A DNA stretch of 64,000 nucleotides, taken from NCBI RefSeq assembly GCF_000812565.1, contig NZ_JTAM01000009.1, positions 124,001-188,000 of the forward strand. Reading direction: 5' to 3'. The position numbers and the translations under genes were made by a program. Of this stretch, positions 7,966 to 17,966 are shown in pieces. This DNA comes from Flammeovirga sp. OC4 (GTDB lineage Bacteria; Bacteroidota; Bacteroidia; Cytophagales; Flammeovirgaceae). The notes below the pieces were generated by a model. That model was not told the DNA's origin, did no database searches, and was given only the letters and a program-made list of their open reading frames with translations. Numbering within the stretch: the stretch's first letter is position 1; every line of letters starts with the position of its first letter.

Positions 7966-8682
7966 ATGGATCAAATTGTAACAATTCGAGATGTCAAAGT
8001 CGTTTATGAGGGAGCAGTTATTCTCAAAGACATCAACTTTGATATTGCGAGAGGTGAGTTTATATATTTATTAGGGACAACAGGTAGTGGTAAGTCCACT
8101 CTATTGCGCCTTTTATATGCTGATCTTTACCCAACTGAGGGTGTTGTTAGAGTCAATAACTTCCAAGTCAACGATCTTCAAAAAAAGGAAATCCCTTTTC
8201 TGAGAAGATCAGTTGGTGTTATCTTCCAGGATTTTGAACTTTTGACAGATCGATCCGTGGAAGAGAACTTATTATTCGTAATGAAAGCTACTGGTTGGAG
8301 CAGTCAGCTAAAGATGAATAATAAAGTAGATGAACTTCTAGCAAAAGTAAATCTACCTAAAATCACAAGAGAAAAAATGCCGCATCAACTTTCTGGAGGT
8401 GAACAACAGAGAGTGGCTATTGCAAGAGCTCTTGTAAACAACCCTGACTTAATCATCGCTGATGAACCAACCGGAAACCTAGATCCAAAAGTATCAAGAG
8501 CCATCCTAGACTTATTTAAAGAAATAAATGAAAGTGGAACCAGTATCATAATGGCAACTCACCAGCATTCATTTTTAAGGCTACACCCAGAAAGAGCTTT
8601 AATATGTGAAGGAGGGAACATTAAAGATATTTCTAAAGAACAGGTTCAACAGAAACTAGACTTAAATCCTAAACATGAGTAA
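7966..8682 (+). CDS. ftsE: Cell-division ABC transporter ATP-binding protein FtsE
   Basis: A 238-residue ABC ATPase. Walker A is GTTGSGKST (37-45), the signature is LSGGEQQR (142-149) and Walker B is LIIADEP. The N-terminal pattern VVYEGAVILKDINFDIARGEF and the Q-loop VGVIFQDFELL fit FtsE, which with membrane partner FtsX controls septal peptidoglycan hydrolases. No ftsX is in the window, which is usual for this phylum, where the pair is often split. It lies 2 bases after the 67-residue gene and overlaps the following DUF983 gene by 8 bases, giving a tight three-gene unit. LolD/MacB-type ATPases are close relatives and are the main alternative. Confidence 0.85.
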   Translation: MDQIVTIRDVKVVYEGAVILKDINFDIARGEFIYLLGTTGSGKSTLLRLLYADLYPTEGVVRVNNFQVNDLQKKEIPFLRRSVGVIFQDFELLTDRSVEENLLFVMKATGWSSQLKMNNKVDELLAKVNLPKITREKMPHQLSGGEQQRVAIARALVNNPDLIIADEPTGNLDPKVSRAILDLFKEINESGTSIIMATHQHSFLRLHPERALICEGGNIKDISKEQVQQKLDLNPKHE

Positions 8683-9043
8683 AAGTAAGCTTCAAGCTAT
8701 CGTTCAAAAAAAATGTCCCCAATGTAGAGAAGGGGATCTTTTTAAAAATTCAGCTTTATCTCTGAAATTCAATCAAATCAATCACAGATGTACAGAATGT
8801 AATGCAAACCTTGAACCTGAGACGGGTTTTTATTACGGTGCAATGTACGTAAGTTATGGTATTAATACAGCGCTGATGTTTGTAATGCTTGTCATTACCG
8901 CAGTGGTAATTGATCCAGAAGACACCCTCACTTATATCATTATGGCAGTAATTCCTATGATCGTATTACTTCCTTTTACCTTCCGATTATCAAGATCAAT
9001 CTATCTCCATCTTTTTGGTGGAATCGATTATAAAGGAAAATAA
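8675..9043 (+). CDS. DUF983 family membrane protein
   Basis: A 122-residue protein with a zinc-ribbon-like N-terminus (KKCPQCREGDLF and HRCTECNANLEPETGFYYG) followed by two hydrophobic membrane segments (about residues 60-80 and 85-103). This combination is the hallmark of DUF983. Function is unknown. It overlaps the ftsE stop by 8 bases, and a bidirectional terminator follows directly. Confidence 0.8.
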   Translation: MSKSKLQAIVQKKCPQCREGDLFKNSALSLKFNQINHRCTECNANLEPETGFYYGAMYVSYGINTALMFVMLVITAVVIDPEDTLTYIIMAVIPMIVLLPFTFRLSRSIYLHLFGGIDYKGK

Positions 9044-9047
9044 AAAA

Positions 9048-9088
9048 ATGCTCCATTGTTGCTTTGAGACTTCAATGGAGCATTTTCA
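9048..9088. terminator. Bidirectional terminator, DUF983 / Asp-box protein
   Basis: Perfect 11-base inverted repeat ATGCTCCATTG / CAATGGAGCAT (9048-9058 and 9073-9083), with A-rich and T-rich flanks, between two convergent genes. Confidence 0.75.
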
Positions 9089-9108
9089 TTTACAGTTTAT
9101 TCCAGTGA

Positions 9109-12021
9109 TTATGGAATCTTTTTCTTTTTTACCCTTTTATTAGGCTCATCCTTTTCTTTAATGTTCAAAATGCCTTTTACTTTCTCATTACCCATTGATA
9201 CATAAACTGTATATTGAGCAGGCTTAAGATAATTGACTTTATTATCTGTCTCTTTTAATTTTACTGCTAAGGCTTTTTCTAATACTTTTTTGTTATTTGA
9301 ATCAATAGAAAGGTCATAATGAATATAATTCAACCCTTTCTCTACTTCTATTGAAAATGTTTTTAGAACTTTACCTTCTAACGCAATACTAATTTCAACT
9401 GTTCCTTCATTTTTATTATAAATTGGAATCTGAACTTTACTTTCTATAGGTTCTCCCCATTCAAAATAACCTTCTATCATTCCCCACTTTGGATTTTCAG
9501 TCACTTCATTGATTGAAAACACTTTTAACGGTGTTTCAAAATCAGCCTGCTTAAAAGTTTGACTGATAGCAAGGTCACCTACATAAATTGCTCTACCATG
9601 AGTTCCTACTACAATTTCATTATCTCGTGGGTGAACGACTAAATCATGTACAGCAACATTGGGAAGATTACCTAATGTCATAAATGAATTGCCTTTGTCA
9701 TAAGAAATATAAAGCCCATTATCAGTACCGACATAAAGAATATCTTGATTATTTGGATCTTCTTTTACGACATTAATGGGTTCGCAAGGAAGATCATTTC
9801 CAAGTTTTTTCCAAGTTTTACCTCTATCTGAAGAAGAATATAGATAGGGTTTGAAGTCATCATTTCTATAACCATTCAGAGCTACATATACTGTATTCAA
9901 ATCATGTTTAGAAGCAATTACCCTAGAGACCCAAAGGTTTTGTGGTAACCCATTAGAGATATCATTCCATGAAGCCCCAACATTTTCCGATAAAAATACC
10001 TTGCCATCATCTGATCCAGTATAAAGTAAACCAAACTGAATAGGGGATTCAGAAATGGAGGTGAGTGTTCCATATGGTACATTTCCCTTTTTACCTTTAT
10101 TTGTCAGATCCTCTGAAAGGGCTTCAAATTCTTCCCCCTTATTCATGGATCTATGGAAACGGTTTGAGCCAAAGTAAATAATATCCTCATTATGACTAGA
10201 AACTTGAAGAGGGGATTGCCAATTCCAACGTAAAGGCTTTTCACTTAAATCATGCCTGGGAGTAATGTATTTTTCAACTCCTTTTTTCGTATTGATTCTA
10301 TAATAGTTTCCAAACTGATAGCCAGTGTAAACAGTTTGATTATCACGAGTATCAACGCCTATTTGCATACCATCTCCTCCCATGATTTCTTGAAATGGAT
10401 ATTTTCCAGAATTTTGCCAAGCTCTATCTACCTTTGCTTTAGATGAACCTACCCAAACTCCATTATCCTGAAGTCCTCCATAAATATTATAAGGTTCTGC
10501 CATATCAACATTGACAGCATAAAACTGCCCAACAGGAATAGAGTTGGCTTTGAAATAGGTATTGCCACCATCATGAGAAATATTAAGCCCGCCATCATTA
10601 CCTAAAATAATATGCTGATCATTTTTAGGATTAATCCATAATGCATGATGATCTACATGCACATTGGGATCTCCTTTATCTTTCCATGTTTTTCCTCCAT
10701 CAATAGACTTTAATACAGGTACACCAAGAATATATAAGGTTTGATCATCCTGAGGGCTAACTCTAATGTTACCGAAGTAATAACCAAAAGTATATACTAC
10801 TCGGTCAAGGTCCTTGGAATGAGTTTTCTTCCATGTTTTTCCTCCATCTGAGGATTGATACACCTCAGCACCTTTGATCTCTGTATTAAACAGATCATCT
10901 TCTGCATCACCTAGATATTCTACGAGTGCAATAGGGGCATATTTACCTAATTGAATATCGTTTTTAATGGATTTTGCTGTGTAGGCTTTTGGAAAACTAT
11001 AATGATCTAAATACTTATTAATACTTTCATCAGATTGCTCTAAAAACTTCTCTGTAGATATCGTTTTGAGTTGTTTTTTGGTGAGTGGTAATTCCTCTTT
11101 TTCTTTCTGATTTTCTTTTGGATCTTGATTATCCAAGAAAGCATACAATTTGTTAGAATCTTGATGAGAAATCGCTAGGCCAATTCTGCCAACTCCTTCC
11201 GTAATTGGAAAACCTGACTTTTTGGTCGTAATTCTATTCCAAGTTCTTCCTCCATCAATAGATTTGTAAATTCCGGATTCTTTTCCAGAGGCTTTAAAAT
11301 TCCACGCTTTACGTGTTCTTTCCCATGCGGAAGCATAAAGTATTTCTGGATTTTTGGGATCAATGATTAGATCAATAATACCTGTGCTGTCTGAAATGTA
11401 GAGCGTTTTATCCCATGTTTTTCCTCCATCATTTGATTTATAAACACCTCTATTTTCATCTCTGGAATATAAATTTCCGATAGAGGCCACCCATAGTGTA
11501 TTTTCATCATTAGGATGTAAGACAATACGTCCAATGTGTTGAGTGCCTTCTAAACCTGAATGTGTCCAAGTTTTTCCTTTATCATTTGATTTATACAAAC
11601 CAAGACCTGCATAACTAGAACGACTCGAATTATTTTCACCAGTACCTATCCAAATCGTATTTTGCTCACTTTTCCAATTGACAGCAATATCACCAATCGT
11701 CATTGTTGCTTCATGATCAAAAAGAGGATTGAAATCGATGCCAGCAGTAGAGGAGTACCATAAGCCACTAGAAGCATAAGCAACATAAAATTCATTCGGA
11801 TTATCAGGGTTAACATCAATGTCTGTTACACGGCCACTCATGACCGTTGGCCCTACATTTCTAAAAGGAATGTTTCTGAGGTAGGATTTCTCATCAAGTT
11901 GTTGGTGTTTTTGAAAACTAGGAAGTCTGCTCGCATTTTTTTCTTGAGCATTAGTAGTTGATATAAAATTCAATGCTACTAATAGACTTAGTAAAAAACT
12001 AAGTGCGTAAGTTTTTTTCAT
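9109..12021 (-). CDS. Secreted sortilin/BNR-type beta-propeller protein
   Basis: A 970-residue exported protein with a clear signal peptide (about residues 1-25, ending NAQ). At least eight Asp-box motifs of the form S-x-D-x-G-x-T-W recur through the chain, for example KSNDKGKTW, KSNDGGKTW, KSIDGGRTW, QSSDGGKTW, KSIDGGKTW and SSSDRGKTW. This marks two stacked beta-propellers of the VPS10/sialidase-like superfamily. Such proteins are often named glycosyl hydrolase in databases, but the Asp-box is structural and no catalytic set can be assigned here. After residue 800 comes a beta-rich domain with no type IX sorting motif; the C-terminus is Lys-rich (RVKKKKIP). It probably sits in the periplasm or on the surface. 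It is transcribed alone; the FadL-like gene upstream has its own start. Confidence 0.8.
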   Translation of the reverse strand: MKKTYALSFLLSLLVALNFISTTNAQEKNASRLPSFQKHQQLDEKSYLRNIPFRNVGPTVMSGRVTDIDVNPDNPNEFYVAYASSGLWYSSTAGIDFNPLFDHEATMTIGDIAVNWKSEQNTIWIGTGENNSSRSSYAGLGLYKSNDKGKTWTHSGLEGTQHIGRIVLHPNDENTLWVASIGNLYSRDENRGVYKSNDGGKTWDKTLYISDSTGIIDLIIDPKNPEILYASAWERTRKAWNFKASGKESGIYKSIDGGRTWNRITTKKSGFPITEGVGRIGLAISHQDSNKLYAFLDNQDPKENQKEKEELPLTKKQLKTISTEKFLEQSDESINKYLDHYSFPKAYTAKSIKNDIQLGKYAPIALVEYLGDAEDDLFNTEIKGAEVYQSSDGGKTWKKTHSKDLDRVVYTFGYYFGNIRVSPQDDQTLYILGVPVLKSIDGGKTWKDKGDPNVHVDHHALWINPKNDQHIILGNDGGLNISHDGGNTYFKANSIPVGQFYAVNVDMAEPYNIYGGLQDNGVWVGSSKAKVDRAWQNSGKYPFQEIMGGDGMQIGVDTRDNQTVYTGYQFGNYYRINTKKGVEKYITPRHDLSEKPLRWNWQSPLQVSSHNEDIIYFGSNRFHRSMNKGEEFEALSEDLTNKGKKGNVPYGTLTSISESPIQFGLLYTGSDDGKVFLSENVGASWNDISNGLPQNLWVSRVIASKHDLNTVYVALNGYRNDDFKPYLYSSSDRGKTWKKLGNDLPCEPINVVKEDPNNQDILYVGTDNGLYISYDKGNSFMTLGNLPNVAVHDLVVHPRDNEIVVGTHGRAIYVGDLAISQTFKQADFETPLKVFSINEVTENPKWGMIEGYFEWGEPIESKVQIPIYNKNEGTVEISIALEGKVLKTFSIEVEKGLNYIHYDLSIDSNNKKVLEKALAVKLKETDNKVNYLKPAQYTVYVSMGNEKVKGILNIKEKDEPNKRVKKKKIP

Positions 12022-12099
12022 GTTGAAGATTTAAATTGAATTGATTGATTATAAATATAAATATTCAAAGAGATCAATTCAAAATAAAAGCCTCAGGTT

Positions 12100-13497
12100 T
12101 TACAGTTGTGTTCTATCTTTAAAGTGGTAAGTGATACCAAAGATTAAGTTGAATTGAAGATATGTAGTACTTGTGTTCGACTTTCTATCAAAAACCTCTG
12201 AATAGGGCCTTGTTGTAAGGTTTGCTATTTGAATATCATTTTCAGAGAACCCCATGTCACAAACAAGTCCTCCTATAATATTAAACCTTGGTCCAAACCA
12301 CTCAAAACCAGCCGATAAATGGTATAAATCCCAATAATCAAAAGACATTCGGTTATCCTTAATTGGGTCAATATCTCCAAAATCTAAAAAGTTAAAATCT
12401 GTTCGAAAACCCATCAAAACATTGACATCCTCAACTAGTTCATGCTTAACACCCACCGCAATATTGGTAATAGTTTTATTCGCTACAAAATATTGACTGA
12501 ACGCATCATCATTAGATGAAAACATAGAGTTTTCGGGTTTAAGACTTAAAATTCCATATTTCTGTACTTTACCAAAAAAGCCAATCCGTGCAGAATACTC
12601 TGTCTTCTTAGTAATGTAACCAATATTCAGTTCAGCAGTGATTGGTAATTTATATTTGGAGTCTACTTTTTCTTGATCACTGACCTCTTTGAGCACTTCA
12701 CCTGAAGTTTCCATAGTTTCAATGATTCGCCTAGAGTTAGATTTTGATAAAAATTGAACATTAATATCAGATGTTTCGAAGTTGAAACCAATGTTTAAAC
12801 GGTCATTATAATGCCATGCAAGTCCAATTTTCCATAGGATAGATACCTGATTAAATCTTAGGTTTTTATAATCATTACTATAATTGGTAATTTGAGTACC
12901 TCTCGACCAAGTTTCATTGGTGTTATTCGTTAGTTCGGCGTTTTTAATATCTATAAAGTGGGTAACACCGACGCCCAACGACTCACTGATTCTGTACGTT
13001 GTTCCGATGGCTATTCGATCATTCCTTAGCTGGTTTTTATAGTTAAAATACCCTTCATAATAGTCATTCGAATTAGGGATTTGTCCTTGATTTGAGCTCG
13101 TATATTCACTCTTTGTATTTAAAAGATTGATAATAGCATAAGTGACTTTGAAATGACGTTTTTTAAGGTTGAATGCAGTACCTGAAATCATTTGAGGCTT
13201 GGTTTCAAACTGATTACCTTTTATATCCACACCCTGTCCAGCTCCATTTTCAATATTAAAAAATGTATAACTCAAAAGGTCAGAAGTAAATGAAACGTTT
13301 GGAGTTTCGGTGAACGCTAAAGCACCAGGATTATAAAAAATCGCACTGTTATCGGTGGCTCCAGAGGCGAGGGATCCACCCAATAAGTTACCATTGGCAC
13401 CTTGTTGTTGTTGCCAATAGAAATTACCTTGTGCCATTATTGTAGCAATTGGGGTAATAAAGCAAAGCAATAGAAGAGGGAAATAGATTCGGAGCAT
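12100..13497 (-). CDS. FadL/OmpP1-like outer membrane transport protein
   Basis: A 465-residue outer-membrane beta-barrel protein. A signal peptide (about 1-22, ending IMAQ) is followed by the N-terminal pattern GGSLASGATDNSAIFYNPGALAF, the usual FadL/TodX 'hatch' region with its Asn-Pro-Gly element. The remainder alternates amphipathic strands with aromatic residues and ends in a strand close to ITYHF. Members of this family move hydrophobic molecules such as long-chain fatty acids across the outer membrane; the substrate here is unknown. It lies between citrate synthase and the propeller gene, all on the minus strand, but a terminator separates it from citrate synthase. Confidence 0.75.
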   Translation of the reverse strand: MLRIYFPLLLLCFITPIATIMAQGNFYWQQQQGANGNLLGGSLASGATDNSAIFYNPGALAFTETPNVSFTSDLLSYTFFNIENGAGQGVDIKGNQFETKPQMISGTAFNLKKRHFKVTYAIINLLNTKSEYTSSNQGQIPNSNDYYEGYFNYKNQLRNDRIAIGTTYRISESLGVGVTHFIDIKNAELTNNTNETWSRGTQITNYSNDYKNLRFNQVSILWKIGLAWHYNDRLNIGFNFETSDINVQFLSKSNSRRIIETMETSGEVLKEVSDQEKVDSKYKLPITAELNIGYITKKTEYSARIGFFGKVQKYGILSLKPENSMFSSNDDAFSQYFVANKTITNIAVGVKHELVEDVNVLMGFRTDFNFLDFGDIDPIKDNRMSFDYWDLYHLSAGFEWFGPRFNIIGGLVCDMGFSENDIQIANLTTRPYSEVFDRKSNTSTTYLQFNLIFGITYHFKDRTQL

Positions 13498-13523
13498 GGG
13501 TTAAAAATAGAAGAAAAATAACA

Positions 13524-13551
13524 TAAAAAAAAGCCATCATTTCTGATGGCT
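13524..13551 (-). terminator. Terminator after citrate synthase
   Basis: Stem AGCCATCA / TGATGGCT (13532-13539 and 13544-13551) with a run of eight T on the minus strand, 26 bases past the gltA stop. It separates gltA from the FadL-like gene. Confidence 0.75.
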
Positions 13552-13576
13552 TTCATGAAAGAAATTCTTTCAAAAA

Positions 13577-14911
13577 TTATTTTGTAGGATAAGGTCTTGC
13601 AACTGCACCAGTATAAACCTGACGAGGACGAGAAATTGGTTGTCCTAAGTTTCTTGACTCTTTCCATTGTGCAATCCAACCTGGAAGACGACCCAATGCA
13701 AACAATACTGTAAACATTTCTGTAGGGAAGCCCATTGCTTTGTAAATAATTCCAGAATAGAAATCCACGTTTGGATATAATTTTCTCTTTTGGAAGTATT
13801 CGTCGTTTAATGCTTTTTCTTCTAAACCTTTAGCGATTTCAAGAAGTGGATCGTTGATACCTAATTTATCAAGTACCGCATCGGCATGCTTCTTAATGAT
13901 TTTTGCTCTAGGGTCGAAGTTTTTGTATACTCTATGACCGAATCCCATTAAACGGAATGGATCGTTAGGGTCTTTTGCTTTCGCGATAAATTTATCAACA
14001 TCGCCACCGTTAGCGTGAATGTCTTCTAACATTTCAATTACAGCTTGGTTAGCACCACCGTGAAGAGGTCCCCAAAGTGCATTGATACCTGCAGAAATAG
14101 CAACATATAATGAAGCTTGTGATGAACCTACTACTCTTACTGTAGCAGCAGAACAGTTTTGCTCGTGATCAGCATGTAAGATTAATAATTTATCCAATGC
14201 ATCCACTAATACTGGATCGATATCGTAATCCTCAACAGGTAAACCGAACATCATTTTCATGAAGTTTTCGATGTAGCTTAACTTGTTTTCAGGATACATC
14301 AATGGATGTCCAACACTTTTCTTGTATACCCATGAAGCTAAAGTAGGAAGCTTAGCAATCAATCTATGGATTGTTAAGTCTACCATTTCATGATCTCTAT
14401 TAGGATCTAATGATTCAGGGTGGAAAGCTGTCAATGAAGTTACCAATGAAGATAAAACGCCCATTGGGTGAGCATCTGCAGGGAAACCATCAAAGATCTT
14501 TCTTACATTTTCGTGTACTAACGTGTGACGAGAAACGTCTGATTTGAACTTGTCGAATTCTTGGGCAGTGGGTAATTCCCCATTTATTAATAAGTATGCA
14601 ACTTCTGAGAAAGTAGAATGTTCACATAAATCTTCAATAGAATAGCCTCTATATCTTAAAATACCTTTCTCTCCATCAAGGAAAGTAATATCACTTGTTG
14701 TAGAACCAGTATTTTTGAATCCTACGTCCAAAGTGATTAATCCACTTTGAGCACGAAGCTTACTGATGTCAACACCAATTTCTTCTTCTGAACCTTTAAC
14801 TACTGGTAAGTCATATGTTTTACCAGCATATGATAATTGCGCTGTCTTTTCATCCATGTTTTTGTCGGAATTTGTTTGAGGTTTGTTGTGGTCAAGTTCT
14901 ACTTCTTGCAT
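13577..14911 (-). CDS. gltA: Citrate synthase
   Basis: A 444-residue hexameric-type citrate synthase that condenses oxaloacetate with acetyl-CoA. Catalytic residues are H284 (GPLHGGANQ), H326 (MGFGHRVYKNFDPR) and D383 (VDFYSG), about 20 residues offset from E. coli H264, H305 and D362. The substrate-binding LHADHEQNCS motif is at 245-254. The first 18 residues are charged and not conserved in the family, so translation may really begin at M19 (base 14857), where MDEKTAQLSYAGKTY resembles other family starts. It is monocistronic, with a terminator behind it and a 355-bp AT-rich gap in front. Confidence 0.95.
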   Translation of the reverse strand: MQEVELDHNKPQTNSDKNMDEKTAQLSYAGKTYDLPVVKGSEEEIGVDISKLRAQSGLITLDVGFKNTGSTTSDITFLDGEKGILRYRGYSIEDLCEHSTFSEVAYLLINGELPTAQEFDKFKSDVSRHTLVHENVRKIFDGFPADAHPMGVLSSLVTSLTAFHPESLDPNRDHEMVDLTIHRLIAKLPTLASWVYKKSVGHPLMYPENKLSYIENFMKMMFGLPVEDYDIDPVLVDALDKLLILHADHEQNCSAATVRVVGSSQASLYVAISAGINALWGPLHGGANQAVIEMLEDIHANGGDVDKFIAKAKDPNDPFRLMGFGHRVYKNFDPRAKIIKKHADAVLDKLGINDPLLEIAKGLEEKALNDEYFQKRKLYPNVDFYSGIIYKAMGFPTEMFTVLFALGRLPGWIAQWKESRNLGQPISRPRQVYTGAVARPYPTK

Positions 14912-15266
14912 AACTAAAAAGTGTTAATTATTCTTTATTTTCGCACGTGTTTCATTCCAAAACCGATTGATCCTCGTTTTGAATGCCTAAATATATTTCA
15001 GATTTTACGTTTTTGCAAAAAAACAGGGGTAATTCAATACATATATGCGCTAAAAACACTAAAAATCAGAAGAATTTATTTTTTTTATATTTAAATGACA
15101 TTTATCATTAAAAAATGGTAATTTCATGTAAAATCAATCTAAAAAAAATAAAAACGTAAAATTCTTTGAACTTTATTTAAGTTTGTAATAAGTTGTTTCG
15201 CGCGGGAGATATACCATTTATCATTCTGTTGTTTTTAAGAATTAATAGAGATTATTATTTATATAT
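14912..15266. other. Divergent intergenic region gltA / topA
   Basis: A 355-bp very AT-rich gap between two divergently transcribed genes, so it must hold both promoters. TAAGTTTG at 15178-15185 fits the -7 consensus for topA, 81 bases before its ATG, though the -33 position lacks TTTG. I found no coding sequence, tRNA or convincing operator here. Confidence 0.4.
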
Positions 15267-17705
15267 ATGACTAAGAATTTACTGATTGTCGAATCGCCAG
15301 CAAAAGCCAAGACTATAGAGAAGTATTTAGGAGGTGATTATACGGTTAGATCAAGCTATGGTCATGTTCGAGATTTGAAGAAAGGGAATGACGCCATTGA
15401 TGTTGAACATGATTTTAACCCAACCTATGAAATATCGTCTGATAAGAAAGATGTTATCAGAGAACTAAAGAAATTATCCAAGGAAGCTGAAATGGTATGG
15501 TTAGCGACCGATGATGACCGCGAAGGAGAAGCTATTTCATGGCACTTAAAAGAAACTTTAAAATTAAAAGAGACAGATACTAAAAGAATAGTTTTTAGAG
15601 AAATCACTAAGACAGCGATTAAAGCTGCGATTCAAGCTCCAAGAACTATTGATATCGATTTAGTAAATGCTCAACAAGCGAGAAGAATTCTAGACCGATT
15701 AGTAGGTTTCGAGCTTTCACCCGTACTATGGAAAAAAATCCAAAGAGGATTGTCTGCAGGACGTGTACAAAGTGTAGCCGCTAGATTGGTAGTAGAAAGA
15801 GAGAGAGAAATTGAAGCTTTCAAGCCAAAAGATTATTTTAGAGTTGTAGCAACGTTTGATTTAGGTAATAATAAAGCATTAGAAGCTGAATTGTCTACTA
15901 AGTTTAACTCTAAAGCGGAGGCAGAGCAATTTTTAAATGATTGCCTGGGTGCTGATTTTAAAATCAATGATATTAAAACAAGACCAGGTAAGAAAACACC
16001 AGCTCCTCCTTTTACAACCTCTACGTTACAGCAAGAAGCTAGTAGGAAGTTGGGGTATTCAGTTGCTTCTACCATGTCTATTGCTCAAAAATTATATGAA
16101 GCTGGGCATATTACTTACATGCGTACTGACTCTTTAAACTTATCAGAGGAAGCAATTCAATCTGCAACCAATGAAATTTCAACAGTATACGGAGAGGATT
16201 ATGTACAGGTAAGACATTTCAAAACATCAAATAAAGGTGCTCAAGAAGCCCACGAAGCCATTCGTCCTACCAATTTCAACAACCACAAGCCTGACCTTTC
16301 TGACAATAGAGAGGCTCGCTTGTATGATTTGATTTGGAAAAGAGCAGTAGCTTCGCAAATGGCAGATGCAAAATTAGAAAGAACTACAGCAGAAATCACA
16401 ACAGCTAAACGTTCTGAAAAATTTGTAGCCAAAGGAGAGGTGATCGTCTTTGAAGGTTTCTTAAAGGCTTATATCGAATCAAATGATGATGATCATGAAG
16501 AAGATGAGGATACAAAAGGAATGCTTCCTCCATTATCTGTTGGTCAAGATATGCCTTTAAATATAATGTCGGCAACACAACGTTTCTCAAGACCTCCTGC
16601 AAGATATACTGAAGCTAGTCTTGTTAAGATGTTGGAAGAAAAAGGAATTGGACGTCCATCAACATATGCACCTACAATCTCGACTATTCAGAAGAGAGAG
16701 TATGTGATCAAAGAAGCAAGAGACGGTAAAGAAAGAAACTACTCTCAGTTTGTTTTAGAAAATAATGCTGTTTCGGAAAAGAGCCTTACTGAAGTATACG
16801 GTACAGAAAAAGGTAAACTTTTCCCAACAAATATGGGTATGGTTGTTAATGATTTCTTGGTGAAACACTTTACTAACGTTATCGATTACTCATTTACTGC
16901 TAAAGTAGAAGAGCAGTTTGATGAAATTGCTCATGGTAACCTAGAGTGGCAATCGATGTTGGGAGACTTCTATAAGCCTTTCCATCACACTGTAGTGGAT
17001 ACTGAAGAGAATGCCGATAGAGCTGAAGCACATGCTGAAAAAGAACTCGGTGTTGATCCAGCAACGGGCAAGAAGGTATTAGTACGTTTAGGTCGTTTTG
17101 GTCCGATTGCTCAAATCGGTGAGCAGGATGATGAAGAAAAGAAATTTGCTTCATTGAGAAAAGGACAATACCTTGAAACAATCACTTTAGAAGAAGCTTT
17201 AGAATTATTTAAGTTACCTAGAACCTTAGGTAAGTTTGAAGATAAAGTAGTGGTGGCTGCAATTGGGCGTTTTGGTCCATATATCCGTCACGATGGTAAA
17301 TTTGTTTCTTTAGGAAAAGAATACGCACCAGAAACTGTTGAATTAGATACAGCTATCGAACTGATCCTTGCAAAAAGAAAAGCGGATGCTGAAAAACTAA
17401 TCAAAGTATTTGAGGAAGAAGAAAACCTTCAACTCTTAAATGGTCGATGGGGGCCTTACATTTCTTATAATAAGGCAAATATTAAGATCCCTAAAGAATT
17501 AAAAGAAAAAGCTAAGGAATTGACCTATGAAGAAGTAAAGAAAATCATAGAAGAAGCTCCTGAGCCTAAAACTAGAGGTAAAAAAGCAGCAGCAAAGAAA
17601 GAACCTGCTAAAAAGGCAACAACTGCCAAGAAAACAACTGCAGCGAAGAAAACGACTGCAAAAAAAACAACCACTAGGAAAAAGACAACCACTAAAAAAT
17701 CATAA
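15267..17705 (+). CDS. topA: DNA topoisomerase I
   Basis: An 812-residue type IA topoisomerase that relaxes negative supercoils. The Toprim domain has LLIVESPAKAKTIEKYLG (catalytic E9) and ATDDDREGEAISWHL (acidic triad from D82). The catalytic tyrosine is Y284 in HITYMRTDSLNLS. PPARYTEASLVKMLEEKGIGRPSTYAPT lies in the core. In place of zinc fingers, the C-terminus holds three repeat units marked GRFGPIAQIG, GRFGPYIRHDGKFVSLG and GRWGPYISY, the topoisomerase C-terminal repeat found in many bacteria. The last 45 or so residues are almost only Lys, Ala and Thr, a histone-H1-like tail that should bind DNA nonspecifically. It stands alone, with a terminator behind it. Confidence 0.96.
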   Translation: MTKNLLIVESPAKAKTIEKYLGGDYTVRSSYGHVRDLKKGNDAIDVEHDFNPTYEISSDKKDVIRELKKLSKEAEMVWLATDDDREGEAISWHLKETLKLKETDTKRIVFREITKTAIKAAIQAPRTIDIDLVNAQQARRILDRLVGFELSPVLWKKIQRGLSAGRVQSVAARLVVEREREIEAFKPKDYFRVVATFDLGNNKALEAELSTKFNSKAEAEQFLNDCLGADFKINDIKTRPGKKTPAPPFTTSTLQQEASRKLGYSVASTMSIAQKLYEAGHITYMRTDSLNLSEEAIQSATNEISTVYGEDYVQVRHFKTSNKGAQEAHEAIRPTNFNNHKPDLSDNREARLYDLIWKRAVASQMADAKLERTTAEITTAKRSEKFVAKGEVIVFEGFLKAYIESNDDDHEEDEDTKGMLPPLSVGQDMPLNIMSATQRFSRPPARYTEASLVKMLEEKGIGRPSTYAPTISTIQKREYVIKEARDGKERNYSQFVLENNAVSEKSLTEVYGTEKGKLFPTNMGMVVNDFLVKHFTNVIDYSFTAKVEEQFDEIAHGNLEWQSMLGDFYKPFHHTVVDTEENADRAEAHAEKELGVDPATGKKVLVRLGRFGPIAQIGEQDDEEKKFASLRKGQYLETITLEEALELFKLPRTLGKFEDKVVVAAIGRFGPYIRHDGKFVSLGKEYAPETVELDTAIELILAKRKADAEKLIKVFEEEENLQLLNGRWGPYISYNKANIKIPKELKEKAKELTYEEVKKIIEEAPEPKTRGKKAAAKKEPAKKATTAKKTTAAKKTTAKKTTTRKKTTTKKS

Positions 17706-17723
17706 TTAAAGATTTTTTATTTT

Positions 17724-17783
17724 GGAGTTCGGCTTAAAAACAAGGCATTATTTGGCCAAGTTTTGAGTCGAACTCTTTTTTTA
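17724..17783 (+). terminator. Terminator after topA
   Basis: Long imperfect stem with GAGTTCG at 17725-17731 pairing CGAACTC at 17769-17775, extended by AT pairs, followed by seven or more T. Confidence 0.6.
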
Positions 17784-17966
17784 TCATTTTTTCAATTAAA
17801 AATGTTAAGAAAATCGCATTACATAGGCATGTATTCGCGTAAGCAAATTAGACTTTACATTTATTTTAATTAGAATTGTATTACCAAACGAACATGATGC
17901 TTGTCATTGTGTTTTTTTTAAGTAGCAATACGTAAACAAACTTGTGCACCCAACGGGTCAATTGTC

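Noticed and set aside
9109-12021. Calling the Asp-box protein an active sialidase or glycosidase
   Set aside because: Asp-boxes are structural; no Arg triad or catalytic Tyr/Glu set could be identified.
13437-13679. An 80-residue minus-strand frame across the gltA 3' end and terminator
   Set aside because: It runs through a clear terminator and overlaps conserved citrate synthase codons in another frame.
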